From Rhizobiales bacterium Ga0077545 (GTDB lineage: Bacteria > Pseudomonadota > Alphaproteobacteria > Rhizobiales > Methylopilaceae), in assembly GCA_001464335.1 (NCBI GenBank), contig LNEV01000008.1:1-64000 (forward strand): a DNA stretch of 64,000 bases, written 5' to 3'. Of the stretch, positions 19,277-31,885 are shown in pieces. How positions within the stretch are numbered: the stretch's first letter is position 1; each line of letters opens with the position of its first letter. Position numbers and translations under genes: made by a program. The notes beneath the pieces are model-generated. The model worked only from the letters and a program-made list of their open reading frames with translations, made no database searches and was not told the origin of the DNA.

Positions 19277-20377
19277 TCATGCCGTAATCGAATGCGGCGC
19301 CCCGTTCCAGAGACCCTCATAGACCGCGCAGATGCGCTGGGTCTCATTGTCCATCTTAAATTGCGACAGGACGCGGGTCAGGCCACGCAGGGACAGGGTT
19401 TGAGCGTGTTGGGGATCGTCAAGCACAAGCGCGACCGCGTCGGTCATGGCGTCCACATTTCCGGGTGGGATGAGCATGCCAGTCTCTTCCGCGATGAGAT
19501 CCGGGAACGCGCCGACCGTGGTGGCGACGACCGGCACGCCGCTTGCCATGGCCTCGAGCGGGGTGACGCCGAAGCCTTCCCAGCGTTGGGGGGCGACATA
19601 AATGTCGAGCGCGCGATACCAGTCGGCCACGGCTGACGGGGCGACTTCGTCCGGGAAAAGGATGCGGGCCTGAAGCCCGGCGGCGGCGACGCGCGCCTTC
19701 AGATCTTCGAGAAATGCCGTGTGCTGCGATGTGGCGCGGCCAAGCACGACGGCGCCTGCATCCGGCCGCGTCGGCAGGACGCGCAGCATCGCATCGACAA
19801 ACACATCCGTGCCCTTCTGATGCCGGATGCGGCCGAAACAGCCCACCAGTCTGAGATCGGGCAGGCCAAGTGCGGCGCGTGCTTCGGCCTTGTCTTCCGC
19901 CGGATGGAATGCCCCCGCATCGATGCCGTGCGGGATGACGGTCGACGGGCGCTCAAGATAGGAGGCCGTGGCGGCGGAGGTCGAGATGACCGCGTCCATA
20001 CGTCCGATCAAAAAACGCGTCCATTTCGTATGACGGCGCTGCGAGGCGGATGTAAAGACAAGCTTCAGTGGAAAGCGCAACAGATCGCGCAGGGCGACGC
20101 CCGCGAGCATTTCGAGATTGCGCCGCGCATGCCAGATGCGGAACCGGCGATCCTTTGGCTTTCGCGCGAGTTTCGGCACGTCGCGCCAGCGCAGATGGGG
20201 CAGGGAAGGCGACAATCCCGGGCCAAGGGCGGCGATGCGCAGCGTTCTTGCCTGAACCGGCAAGAGCCGCTCCAGTGTCGAGGTGACGCCCGAAAGCCTG
20301 CGGCTGAAATTCGGGGCGATGACTTCGATCTCGCCCACATCCGTTACTGCGTTGCGCGAAGCGGAGCGGGCGCTCAT
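19277..20377 (-). CDS. lpcC: LPS core glycosyltransferase (LpcC-like, GT4)
   Basis: GT4 transferase of 366 residues that resembles the rhizobial LpcC mannosyltransferase, which adds mannose to the Kdo of the inner LPS core. FSRRLSGVTSTLERLLPVQA is a characteristic N-terminal block, DAVISTSAATASYL and VIPHGIDAGAFHP follow, and the donor site is EGFGVTPLEAMASGVPVVAT with its E-x7-E. It lies downstream of greA on the same strand, as in other Hyphomicrobiales as far as I recall. A cloverleaf-like element lies in the 156 bp between them. The symbol is based on similarity of motifs and context. Confidence 0.75.
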   Translation of the reverse strand: MSARSASRNAVTDVGEIEVIAPNFSRRLSGVTSTLERLLPVQARTLRIAALGPGLSPSLPHLRWRDVPKLARKPKDRRFRIWHARRNLEMLAGVALRDLLRFPLKLVFTSASQRRHTKWTRFLIGRMDAVISTSAATASYLERPSTVIPHGIDAGAFHPAEDKAEARAALGLPDLRLVGCFGRIRHQKGTDVFVDAMLRVLPTRPDAGAVVLGRATSQHTAFLEDLKARVAAAGLQARILFPDEVAPSAVADWYRALDIYVAPQRWEGFGVTPLEAMASGVPVVATTVGAFPDLIAEETGMLIPPGNVDAMTDAVALVLDDPQHAQTLSLRGLTRVLSQFKMDNETQRICAVYEGLWNGAPHSITA

Positions 20378-20410
20378 GCGCCCGCCTCCGAATGTCTGAA
20401 GGATGGAGTT

Positions 20411-20488
20411 TGGAGACCCGGCTCTGGAGTTGAACCAGAGCTAGACAGACGTTGCTGCGCCTGTGGGTGGCCGCTCCCCCACCGGGTC
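20411..20488 (-). ncRNA. tRNA-like cloverleaf element between greA and lpcC
   Basis: On the minus strand 78 bases can fold as a cloverleaf. A closing stem of 7-8 bp pairs GACCCGG(T) at 20488-20481 with (G)CCGGGTC at 20422-20415, followed by TCCA. A T-arm-like hairpin has the loop TTCAACT, which matches the T-loop consensus, closed by GCTCTGG/CCAGAGC. A middle hairpin pairs ACAGGC with GTCTGT, and a D-arm-like part contains AGCGGCCA. The middle loop (GCAGCAAC) is not a proper anticodon loop, so this is not an ordinary tRNA. It could be a tRNA remnant, a processed tRNA-like signal in the greA-lpcC transcript, or chance. Confidence 0.3.
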
Positions 20489-20533
20489 ATGGCGGGGAAA
20501 CTAGCCGTCAATTTCTTGAGGAATCCTGAATCG

Positions 20534-21007
20534 TCACGCGAAACGGATGTCGAGAACTTCATAGCTCTTGGCACCGCCGGGCGCAGACACCTCGACCTGA
20601 TCTCCGACCTTCTTGCCGACCAAAGCGCGGGCGATGGGGGAGGCGATGGAGATGCGGCCCGATTTCACATCGGCCTCGACCTCGCCGACGATCTGATAGG
20701 TGCGCTCTTCGTCAGTGTCCTCATCGACGAGTTTCACCGTGGCGCCGAAGGTGATCGTGTCGCCCTTCAGCTTGGACGGGTCGATGATCTCCGCGCGTGC
20801 CAGCAGGCTTTCGATTTCCGCAATGCGGCCCTCGTTGAGGCTCTGCTGCTCTTTCGCCGCGTGATATTCGGCGTTTTCCGACAGATCGCCATGGCTGCGC
20901 GCTTCCGAGATGGCGGCGATGATGCGCGGACGCTCCTCGCTCGCGCGCCGTTTCAACTCCTCCTCAAGGAAGGAGTGGCCGGTGGCGGTCATCGGAATTT
21001 TTTCCAT
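20534..21007 (-). CDS. greA: Transcription elongation factor GreA
   Basis: Cleavage factor that rescues backtracked RNA polymerase; 157 residues, the usual length. The N-terminal coiled coil contains [20 protein letters not shown] and the family motif [20 protein letters not shown], whose acidic tip Asp/Glu residues coordinate the catalytic magnesium. The C-terminal FKBP-like part carries [20 protein letters not shown]. It lies 100 bp downstream of carB on the same strand. Confidence 0.97.
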   Translation of the reverse strand: MEKIPMTATGHSFLEEELKRRASEERPRIIAAISEARSHGDLSENAEYHAAKEQQSLNEGRIAEIESLLARAEIIDPSKLKGDTITFGATVKLVDEDTDEERTYQIVGEVEADVKSGRISIASPIARALVGKKVGDQVEVSAPGGAKSYEVLDIRFA

Positions 21008-21107
21008 CTCGTCTCTTCTCGCAAAACGCAGTTATCCGGCAGGCGGGCTCCAATGCGCCCGTCCGCCGCTCAACAACGGTTGAGGGTGAAGGCCCAAGTC
21101 AAAAGAC

Positions 21108-24530
<3,423 letters not shown>

Positions 24531-25420
24531 GTGGGCGCGTTCCGTGGCTCCCGGTGCGCGCAGGGGCGCATCGCGGCGGCAGATTCGATAGGGTTATAGG
24601 CTAGACGCGTCGTTTACACGGCGGATGGGGGGAGGGGAAGTCCCGTTTGCTGCCATCTTCAGCTTACTGCGGCATTCGCAGCCAGCGGTGTCATTTTTTG
24701 AGTGCGTTCTTGTAGACCCGGCAGTCTTTTATAGTGCCACGAAATTGCGGTCCGGGGTTCTAGATGAGATCGATGTTCTCCAGCTGATCCCAACGACCAG
24801 CAAAAGATGCGCAAATGCGCTTTGTTCCACAACGCCGAGTTTGCCCGGATAGGGATTGCGCCGACCGGTCAGCACATTGCGGCCCGGTCGGGAAAGTACC
24901 GCAACAAGCGAGGCTTGTCGGGCGTCGCTTTCAAGCACAAGCGATCGGTGGGTGACAATCCTGCGAGACGAGACTTCGCTCGCTTCCTTTGTTTTCGTAC
25001 CCGTTGCCATTCTGTGTGAATGAATAGCCGGTCATGACGAAAGGGAACCCATCTGTAAGCGCATTACGCCTAGAAGACGCCATTCGAACGCCAGCTCGAC
25101 ATCCTGTAGCCGACTTGAGGGGCGCCCTGCGCCCAAGAAACTCAACGAAGTCGAAGAGCAGCACTGCTTGAGCAGGACGCAACGGGACTGCTTCGCGGCT
25201 CCCAGCGGGCTTGGCCGTTCCATGTATTGACCTCGGATTTCATTGCAAATGTGGCGGCAATCGACGCCGAATTTTCCGAGGCTGGCTCGAGTTCCCGAAT
25301 CCTTAACCCCGACAGGATCCGCCCAAACCCCCATCTTCTGCCGCTAGATTTGCGCAATTACACGAGAGTCGAGTCGATGGTGGCTTCGTTTCGGCTCGCA
25401 ATGGGTAGAGCTACCCGTCT
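24531..25420. other. Long gene-free stretch upstream of carB
   Basis: About 890 bp with no gene I can support. Several frames of 70-100 codons are open on both strands, but none has a domain, a consistent composition or a ribosome site. The first 80 bp presumably hold the carB promoter. The short palindrome GGGTAGAGCTACCC at 25403-25416 lies just after the sulfatase stop and may help end that transcript. The region may contain decayed genes; no transposase fragment or flanking repeat was recognised by eye. Confidence 0.35.
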
Positions 25421-27112
25421 TCAATGTCCTTCGTGCGTTGCGGTTATGCTTGCCCCGATCGCCCAGCCATTGGCGGCAGAATACTTTAGGTGGATAAAGT
25501 CCGCGCTCTTAGCCGATTGTCCTAAGGTCACATTCCGACCCTCGCTGTTCTTCTTGATAAAGCCGGAAAACACGGAAATCTCTCGGTCTTCAACATCACT
25601 CAATCGAAGAACCGATTTTCCGGCCTTCTTCTGTTCAGGCATGCCGGTTAAGTCGAGGATTGTTGCCGCCACGTCCGCTAACTGCGTTAGCTTCCCGGAA
25701 ACCCGAAAGGGTTCCCGGTCGTTTGCCGGCTTCACGAGCAGAAGTGAATTGAGCCGCGCAAAGAACCCCTCAGGGGTGTAAGCATTGTCGTTGCTTCTTA
25801 CGTGATCAATTACCGCTTCAGAGCCAGGACGAAACGCTTTCCCAGCTGGATCATGTTCGTATCCATGGTCGCTATGAATAACGACGACCGATCCATCTAG
25901 TTTGTCCCAATTAGCTAAAGCTTCGATTATCCTGCCGATAACGCGAGTTGCACAGTCAAGCTGGTTAGCATAGCTCGACAACGCCAGCTCAGCGCAATCT
26001 GCGTCCCAGAGATAAGGTGCGTGAGGCAGAAGAAGATGAACAAAAACGTACTGACCGGATGAGGGGCGTGTGACCTCATCCAGCAAGAAACGTTCGAACA
26101 TGGGAATTTGAACGCGGCGATAGCTCGCCAAATCCGCCCTAGGCTTCCAGGATTTCAAGGCGTCCTTCGAGAACTTCAAAACTTCTTGCCGCCACGGATC
26201 AGGAGCAGCACGAACCGCTACGATTTGCGCTATTTTCAGAAGATTGCTTGATTCGCCCGTGTACGCATAGTCAGAGCCAGCGAAACCCCAGTAAACGTAC
26301 TTGGTCAAGCCATAAGTTGAGATCCGGTAGTTTGCCTTCTTGAACACCCAACGGAAGTCGTTAGTCTGGAGGCTGTCCTGAAACTCTTTAAAGGAGCCTC
26401 CTGTAAAGAGCTCTCCTAGAAAGACGCTTGGGAGGGAAGCAGACGTTACGTCGTAGTTCGACAAATTGTTGGGGAAATATGTGAAGCCTTTGAGGAGATG
26501 CCCGATCCCAACGCGTTCTGCTGCGCTGAGGAAACTCGGTCCACTGTAGCCATCAAGTAGAAAATGATAGACGTTCGGCTTGTTGGTGTTTGAGGCGTCG
26601 GCGCTAGTGTTGGCGGCGGCGCCTATGGCGTTCGGCGCGGCCATGCTCGCAAATACTAACGTCAAAATTTGCCAACAGACCGCCACAGCCAAGAGTAATT
26701 TTCCGAGATGCAACATGACAGTAGTAGGCACCCGGAGCCACGCGATGACTAGGGTCGCAGCCAAGGCTGCAAGCGTCCATATGGAACCCGGCGTCTCCGT
26801 TAGCTTGTCGGCCCCGTCTAGCGCGCCCCAATTCGGAGGCACTACCGAGTCCGAGATAAAAAGAAAAAGTCCTAGTAAGAATAACGGCACCACCAAACGC
26901 GACAACGATGGAACAAAAATCATGAGGGCGGCCGTCAAAACGAACGACACGAGTGCAAAAGACGCTAGGAGAAGGACAGGCGTGGGATCGTAATCCAGAT
27001 CGAGGCGATTGTTGGCAAATATCGTCGCGGGCAAAAGAAAAAATACAAAGATGATTGGAAAATTAGCCAACGCTGCTTTTGTGCAGACGGACCGTATATT
27101 GGCTAGGGACAT
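25421..27112 (-). CDS. Membrane-anchored sulfatase/alkaline-phosphatase-superfamily transferase
   Basis: A 563-residue inner-membrane protein. The first 165 residues hold about five hydrophobic segments (15-35, 45-67, 72-88, 111-127, 135-157). The periplasmic catalytic part starts near residue 178 with NVYHFLLDGYSGPSF (metal Asp187), and the nucleophile candidate is Thr/Ser 223-224 in DVTSASLPS. HAPY (His364) and the metal motif SDHG (414-417) complete the site. This layout matches LtaS/EptA-like phosphoethanolamine or phosphoglycerol transferases and hydrolases rather than formylglycine sulfatases, since no C-x-P-x-R is seen. It is the third gene of a cassette and overlaps the NoeA-like gene by 10 bp. 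Confidence 0.75.
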   Translation of the reverse strand: MSLANIRSVCTKAALANFPIIFVFFLLPATIFANNRLDLDYDPTPVLLLASFALVSFVLTAALMIFVPSLSRLVVPLFLLGLFLFISDSVVPPNWGALDGADKLTETPGSIWTLAALAATLVIAWLRVPTTVMLHLGKLLLAVAVCWQILTLVFASMAAPNAIGAAANTSADASNTNKPNVYHFLLDGYSGPSFLSAAERVGIGHLLKGFTYFPNNLSNYDVTSASLPSVFLGELFTGGSFKEFQDSLQTNDFRWVFKKANYRISTYGLTKYVYWGFAGSDYAYTGESSNLLKIAQIVAVRAAPDPWRQEVLKFSKDALKSWKPRADLASYRRVQIPMFERFLLDEVTRPSSGQYVFVHLLLPHAPYLWDADCAELALSSYANQLDCATRVIGRIIEALANWDKLDGSVVVIHSDHGYEHDPAGKAFRPGSEAVIDHVRSNDNAYTPEGFFARLNSLLLVKPANDREPFRVSGKLTQLADVAATILDLTGMPEQKKAGKSVLRLSDVEDREISVFSGFIKKNSEGRNVTLGQSAKSADFIHLKYSAANGWAIGASITATHEGH

Positions 27113-28497
27113 TCGACACCCTTTGGGTCTGCGGCGTTCTTAAACAGAAACATTACCCGCTCGGTCGCCGGGATGGCCTGCTCCATTTCACACGTGAAGA
27201 AGCCCTCGAAAGACTCCTTGAAAGCGGATAAATGGTAATCGGGGAAGATGTCTTTCCTGTTCCTGAGTAGCCTTTCGATCTGCGAATCCGACTTGCCCAC
27301 GAACTCGATCAGCAGCCACTCGGTAATGGACGCAAAATACCGCGCAATGTAGTCGAACGGGACATTATTCGAGATTGCCAGGTGATGGACGAGGGCGAGC
27401 GCCATTACGAGATCTGGCTTGCCGCGCTTTTCAAGCGTGGATCGTTCCTTGTTTGCAAAACCAACTGCGGGTGTGGGATTTGTTAGATCGACGACAAGCG
27501 GTAATATCGATTTCAGATTGAGCTTTTTGCAAATTTGATAGTTTAAACTCACCGCGACGGGGTCGATATCCATGCAAACGATGTCGCCTGCTTGGCCGGC
27601 GACGGCGCGCGAAAATTCGCCGTTGTTACCTCCAACGTCCCAAATTCTGGATGGGGAAGCTCGCGCGATCATATTATCTACGATCGCCTTCTTGGCCTTG
27701 AAAGATTCTCCGCTATAGTTCGTCGCCTCGTAGTATTTTCCCCACTCAGTCGCCTGCTTCTTTGGAGACAGGCTCTCGACAAGCCCCCTCAGTGAGGTAG
27801 CAAACGCCGATAGATGCGTAGCGGGCATTTGGCGAGTGGCAATCCGCTTCCCAGTACCTGCGTGCCGCACCTGCATTTTTGCATGCATATGTATGTGTAG
27901 ATACAGGCTGGGTTTCCACCGTGTCCGCAGAGGCAGGAGAGAAGAAGCAAGGGGTAGAGGCACGCCGTCCAAAAAGCTCTGTGACAACTTCCCAAGCGAC
28001 AGGTCCACATGGGACATGAGCGCTAGCGGCGCCAGAAAATGACGGCAAAATTGCCCATAAGCGGGCCAAGCCGGATACTCCGAAATGAAATCAAAGGATA
28101 GATGATCGATAAGCTGAGGGCGCCCCTCGACAAATTGTATGTTGAATGCCGTAGCATCCTTGAGGAGGAGACCGTGCTTCAGAGCACGAAGATGAATATC
28201 TAACGTCGCAATAGCAGCATCTTTCAGCTGATCGAAGCACCATTCGTAGGGATAGCTGATAAACGGCACCATCGACGGCCGTATAACAATTGGTTGCCCA
28301 TCCGAGCCGTCCTTGACTTCGGTGAATGGAAGAAGCCATCCATCGTTCATTCCCTCGGCGAACAGTCCCGCATCCTTGCAGGCCTGAAATTGAGCTGCAT
28401 AACTATGGTTGATCTGACGGTAAATTACGCCGTCGTCCCAGAAGAGATTACCAGCCGGATCGCGGAACGAACTAAATTCACGATGATGGCCTGCCAT
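27103..28497 (-). CDS. NoeA-like two-domain methyltransferase
   Basis: A 464-residue protein. The N-terminal part (to about 240) contains kinase-like pieces (GVIYRQIN, LLKDATAFNIQFVEGRPQLIDHLSFD, which looks like an HxD/DFG-type remnant), and the C-terminal part is a SAM methyltransferase with RIWDVGGNNGEFSRAVAG at 284-301 and DIVCMDIDPVAVSLNYQ. This arrangement resembles the rhizobial nodulation protein NoeA and its relatives in glycan loci. It lies between the small YLDPG protein (2 bp gap) and the membrane sulfatase-like gene (10 bp overlap), so the three are very likely one transcript. The substrate is unknown. Confidence 0.7.
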   Translation of the reverse strand: MAGHHREFSSFRDPAGNLFWDDGVIYRQINHSYAAQFQACKDAGLFAEGMNDGWLLPFTEVKDGSDGQPIVIRPSMVPFISYPYEWCFDQLKDAAIATLDIHLRALKHGLLLKDATAFNIQFVEGRPQLIDHLSFDFISEYPAWPAYGQFCRHFLAPLALMSHVDLSLGKLSQSFLDGVPLPLASSLLPLRTRWKPSLYLHIHMHAKMQVRHAGTGKRIATRQMPATHLSAFATSLRGLVESLSPKKQATEWGKYYEATNYSGESFKAKKAIVDNMIARASPSRIWDVGGNNGEFSRAVAGQAGDIVCMDIDPVAVSLNYQICKKLNLKSILPLVVDLTNPTPAVGFANKERSTLEKRGKPDLVMALALVHHLAISNNVPFDYIARYFASITEWLLIEFVGKSDSQIERLLRNRKDIFPDYHLSAFKESFEGFFTCEMEQAIPATERVMFLFKNAADPKGVECP

Positions 28498-28499
28498 TC

Positions 28500-28706
28500 T
28501 CAGTTGCCCTGCCGGCCGAGTCCTTTTGTGACGGTTTGGAGGACCTGAATTATCTTATACCAAAATACTTTCAGCGAGACGCCGGCTGCGAGCAAGCCGG
28601 CGGCGATCATTTGAAGGAGGAAGCTGCCTGCGCCAGGATCCAAGTAAGCGTGCGCGGCCGTGGTCATCGACATGCTCACAAGAACGACTGCGTATCCTCG
28701 GAACAT
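28500..28706 (-). CDS. Small secreted/membrane YLDPG-motif protein
   Basis: A 68-residue protein. Residues 1-20 are a signal peptide ending in AHA, so the mature protein would begin exactly at Tyr21 with YLDPGAGSFLLQ. One hydrophobic segment follows (about 29-50), then a basic tail. I recall short proteins with YLDPGxGSxxLQ next to sulfatase-like or NoeA-like genes in other bacteria, but their function is not known to me. GGGAG lies six bases before the ATG. It is the first gene of the three-gene cassette. A role as partner or membrane anchor of the transferase is inferred. Confidence 0.75.
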   Translation of the reverse strand: MFRGYAVVLVSMSMTTAAHAYLDPGAGSFLLQMIAAGLLAAGVSLKVFWYKIIQVLQTVTKGLGRQGN

Positions 28707-29477
28707 TTGTAACTCCCAGTTGTAGTGCGGTTAGAATTTTTATATCAGCCCTCGCCGCACGCGCGTGTCACTTGAATGCAACATGACAAATTTAAGACAC
28801 GCACTTCAGCCCAGGGTAGGGGCACGCCTCCCAAAGCGCTTCTTGCGAAACAGAGCCCTCCGGGTTTTGAATGGCGGGATGAGTTGCTATTGCGCTTCCA
28901 GCGACGGCTCAGTTGTTGTTCTTCGCCCCCATCCTAATCGAGGGTTCCTGCTTCGCAGCAAGAACTATCCCCCTAGTTCGGCTCCGTGTGCCGATGAGCG
29001 GTGAGGGGTCTTGATCGTCGGCGTGCGTGTGTCGAGTATCTGGAAAACCTAGCCCAAATTTCCATTGGAAATGACAGGATCCGATCATCCCTGCCGGCGC
29101 CTTGGGCCTGCTCGAATTCATCACATCGAAGGAGACGCCAGAGGGTACGGACGGTCTATTGGATGGCCGCAGCTTCCCGGTGCTCCCGCGGGTGTGGATC
29201 GCAAGGCCAAACGCGGCGGCCATCGCGGTCGCTCGATCCGGCCGCGCTCGGCGAAGGCGTTATCGAAGATGTCGTTGCGATCGCTGGAAAGCGGCGCACC
29301 GGCCTATCGATGAGACGCGCGAATGCGACCGGTCGACCTTCAGAAAAAAGTAGAAGGTTTTAAAAGGGGCTTGGCCGCGATCCTCCGGTGGATGGGCGGC
29401 GGCGCTGTCGCGAAAGAGCAGACAGGGGTACTCGACTGCGCAAAAGGGAGCCGTGCGGCAGATACACTTCCGCCGCG
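28707..29477. other. Long gene-free stretch between the YLDPG cassette and livK
   Basis: About 770 bp without a supportable gene. The first 80 bp (AT-rich, TTTTTATATCAG on the plus strand) probably carry the promoter of the minus-strand cassette. Open frames of 60-120 codons occur on the plus strand near 29000-29520, but they overlap each other in three frames, have high Arg content and no domains. No repeat, RNA gene or mobile-element end was recognised. Confidence 0.35.
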
Positions 29478-29510
29478 ATCGAAACCCGGCGGAAACCGCC
29501 GGGTTTCGAT
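29478..29510 (-). terminator. Perfect hairpin downstream of livK
   Basis: A 15-bp perfect stem (ATCGAAACCCGGCGG with its complement) and a 3-base loop, 15 bp after the livK stop. No long T-run follows on the minus strand, so termination may be weak or Rho-assisted. Confidence 0.65.
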
Positions 29511-29525
29511 GTCTTAAAGCGCTTT

Positions 29526-30665
29526 TTACGGACGGGTCGTCCAGGCTCCGTCCTTGACTTCGCGCAGCTCGAGCTCGACCGGACGCTTGGTCTGGCCGTT
29601 CTCGTCGAACGTCGTCAGGCCCATGGCACCGTCGTAATTGATGTCACGGATGGCCTTGGCGATGGCCGCCTTGTCCTTGGTGCCGGCGGTCTTCAGGGCC
29701 TCGATGATGATGTTGGCCGCGTCGAATGCGTTTTTCGTGTAGGGACCCGACGGTTCGGCAAACTTGGCCGCCTCATAGTCCGCATTCATCTTTTCGAGCT
29801 TGGGGTTGCCCTGCTCCTTAGCAATGCCGGAAATCGTGCCATTGCCGGCGGCGCCTGCGATCTTGAGGAATTCCGGATCGTGGAAGCCGTCCACGCCGAT
29901 CATCGGAACGTTGAGGCCGAGTTCGACCATCTGCTGGCGCACCAGAGCCGCCTCGGTGACAACGCCGCCGAAATAGACCGCATCCGGCGAGGTGCCCTTG
30001 ATCTTGGTCAGGATGGCACGGAAATCGGTCGTGCCGACGGGCGCGGTCTCGGTGGCGCTGATGGTGCCGCCGTTCTTGGTGTAGAAGTCCGTGAAGGCCT
30101 TCACATTCGCCATGCCGTAATCGCTCGTATCGGCCACGATGGCGATCTTCTTGCCGACCGATTCAGCCGCCCATTTTGCGAGCGGTTCGTTGGTGTTGAC
30201 GAGCGTCGTGACCACGCGCGTCACGAACGGGTTGTTCGTCTCGGTGATCTTCGGGCTGATCGCGCCCCACACGATGAAAGGCATCTGCGCGCGCGAGAAG
30301 ACGGGGATCGTGGCGAGCGCGACGCCGCTGTTCCAGTGGCCCGTGGCGGCCACAACAGCGGGATCGTTCGTCAGCTTGAGGGCCGCCGCGACGCCGGTCT
30401 GCGGATTGGCCGCATCGTCGAGGACGACGCCTTCGATCTTGAAGGGCAGGGAGCCGGAAGCGTTGGCCTGGTCGATCGCGAGCTGGAAGCCGTTGCGCGC
30501 GCTGAGGCCCTGCTGGGCATTGCCGCCGCTGAGCGGACCGATGAAGCCGATCTTGACGGTCTCCTGCGCGAACGCGGAGGAACCCATGGGGGCCGCTGCG
30601 GAGGCGAGGCCGACGGCAAGGGCCGCTGCTCCTTGGCGGATGCGGGCAAAATCGAAAGTCATCAT
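29526..30665 (-). CDS. livK: Branched-chain amino acid-type ABC transporter substrate-binding protein
   Basis: Periplasmic binding protein of 379 residues (from ATG 30665; 30662 also possible) that delivers a ligand to the divergent LivHMGF. The signal peptide ends in SSAFA, and the mature protein begins QETVKIGFIGPLSGGNAQQG, the type 1 periplasmic-binding fold. AGGGA precedes the ATG. The gene is transcribed away from livHMGF, so the shared 300 bp between them is the likely control region. Family members bind branched-chain amino acids, but many bind amides, urea or aromatic acids. The catabolic genes downstream of livF suggest another ligand. Confidence 0.88.
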   Translation of the reverse strand: MMTFDFARIRQGAAALAVGLASAAAPMGSSAFAQETVKIGFIGPLSGGNAQQGLSARNGFQLAIDQANASGSLPFKIEGVVLDDAANPQTGVAAALKLTNDPAVVAATGHWNSGVALATIPVFSRAQMPFIVWGAISPKITETNNPFVTRVVTTLVNTNEPLAKWAAESVGKKIAIVADTSDYGMANVKAFTDFYTKNGGTISATETAPVGTTDFRAILTKIKGTSPDAVYFGGVVTEAALVRQQMVELGLNVPMIGVDGFHDPEFLKIAGAAGNGTISGIAKEQGNPKLEKMNADYEAAKFAEPSGPYTKNAFDAANIIIEALKTAGTKDKAAIAKAIRDINYDGAMGLTTFDENGQTKRPVELELREVKDGAWTTRP

Positions 30666-30964
30666 GGTTTCCCTAGCCTCTGCTAAATTGTTATGCCGAT
30701 CCCCTCCCATTTAATCTAGGGCAGGGGAACGCACGGCAACTCTGATAGGTTGGCGCTCGCGGGCAAATCGCATCTTCGAAGCTCCAAGTTCGGATTTTTC
30801 GAACCAAGGTGGAGACGCCCTGTTTGGGAGGTCCTTATGCCTCACGGGAACGTGCCTCAAAACAACCGACGCAGAGTTTCAGAAAAAACTACTCTCGCGG
30901 GCCACCCCGATCAGGCACACGGGGCTGCATCAAAAACGAAACACGCGGCAGGGAGATCGTGCAC

Positions 30965-31882
30965 ATGACGGACATGCTGCTTCAGCAATTGCTGAACTGC
31001 ATCACGCTCGGCAGCATCTACGCGCTGATCGCCCTCGGCTTCAGCCTGCTGTTCGGCATGCTGAACATCATCCACTTCTCGCATGGCGATGTCTCCCTGT
31101 TGTCGCCGTTTCTGGCGCTCGGCGCCGTGCAGGCGCTCGGAACGGCGCTTGGCGCGGCTCCCGGAGGGATGAGCTTCTTCTTGATCCTCGTGGGTGCCAT
31201 CGTATTGACGGGCGTGATCGGCCTTCTTCTCGATGCTCTGGTCATCCAGCGCTTTCGCGATGCGCCGGTGATGATGGCGCTGGTGGCGACGGTCGCGCTC
31301 GGCATCGTGCTGCGCGAGCTGATCCGCCACCTTTTTCCGAACGGCAGCAATCCGCATTCGTTTCCCCGTTTCATCACCGGAACTCTGGACGTCTTCGGCT
31401 TCCCCGTGCCGATCTTCAACGCAGCGGTCATCCTTGTCTCGATCCTGTCGGTAGGGGGGCTTTTCCTGCTGCTGAACCGCACCCGGCTCGGCCTTCAGAT
31501 CCGCGCCGTGTCTCATGACCGGGAAGCGGCGCGTCTGATGTCGATCAATCCCAGCCGGATCTTCCGCGTCACCTTCTTCATCGCCTCGGCCATCGGCGCG
31601 ATCGGCGGCCTGTTCTTTTCCAGCTATGCGAGCGTTGTCCGCTTCGACTTCAGCGTCGAGGTCGGCCTGATCGGCTTTTCGGCGGCGGTCGTCGGCGGGC
31701 TGGGCTCGATGCCGGGGGCCATCGTCGGAAGCCTTCTCATCGCCGTGCTCGACACCTTCGTGCAGGCGGTGGTGCCGCATGGCGCATCCTACCGCCTCGT
31801 CTTCGTCTTCAGCCTTGTGATCGGCATCCTGATCTTCAGGCCGTCGGGCCTGTTCGGCAAAACCATCGTGGAAAAGGTCTGA
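30965..31882 (+). CDS. livH: Branched-chain amino acid-type ABC transporter permease
   Basis: Inner-membrane permease of 305 residues that forms the channel with LivM. It starts LLQQLLNCITLGSIYALIAL, typical of LivH, and has about eight hydrophobic segments. The EAA-like cytoplasmic loop reads QIRAVSHDREAARLMSINPS, followed by GLGSMPGAIVGSLL. The frame is open upstream, but ATG 30965, after GGGAG, is the family start. Three bases separate it from livM. Confidence 0.93.
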   Translation: MTDMLLQQLLNCITLGSIYALIALGFSLLFGMLNIIHFSHGDVSLLSPFLALGAVQALGTALGAAPGGMSFFLILVGAIVLTGVIGLLLDALVIQRFRDAPVMMALVATVALGIVLRELIRHLFPNGSNPHSFPRFITGTLDVFGFPVPIFNAAVILVSILSVGGLFLLLNRTRLGLQIRAVSHDREAARLMSINPSRIFRVTFFIASAIGAIGGLFFSSYASVVRFDFSVEVGLIGFSAAVVGGLGSMPGAIVGSLLIAVLDTFVQAVVPHGASYRLVFVFSLVIGILIFRPSGLFGKTIVEKV

Positions 31883-31885
31883 GCA

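Noticed and set aside
20411-20488. Selenocysteine tRNA or permuted tmRNA
   Set aside because: The 8-bp closing stem and T-loop suggested these, but there is no UCA anticodon, no long variable arm, no tag frame, and the order of arms is not permuted.
24729-25334. Several 70-100 codon frames upstream of the sulfatase-like gene
   Set aside because: They overlap on both strands and lack ribosome sites and domain signals; may be decayed genes but cannot be supported.
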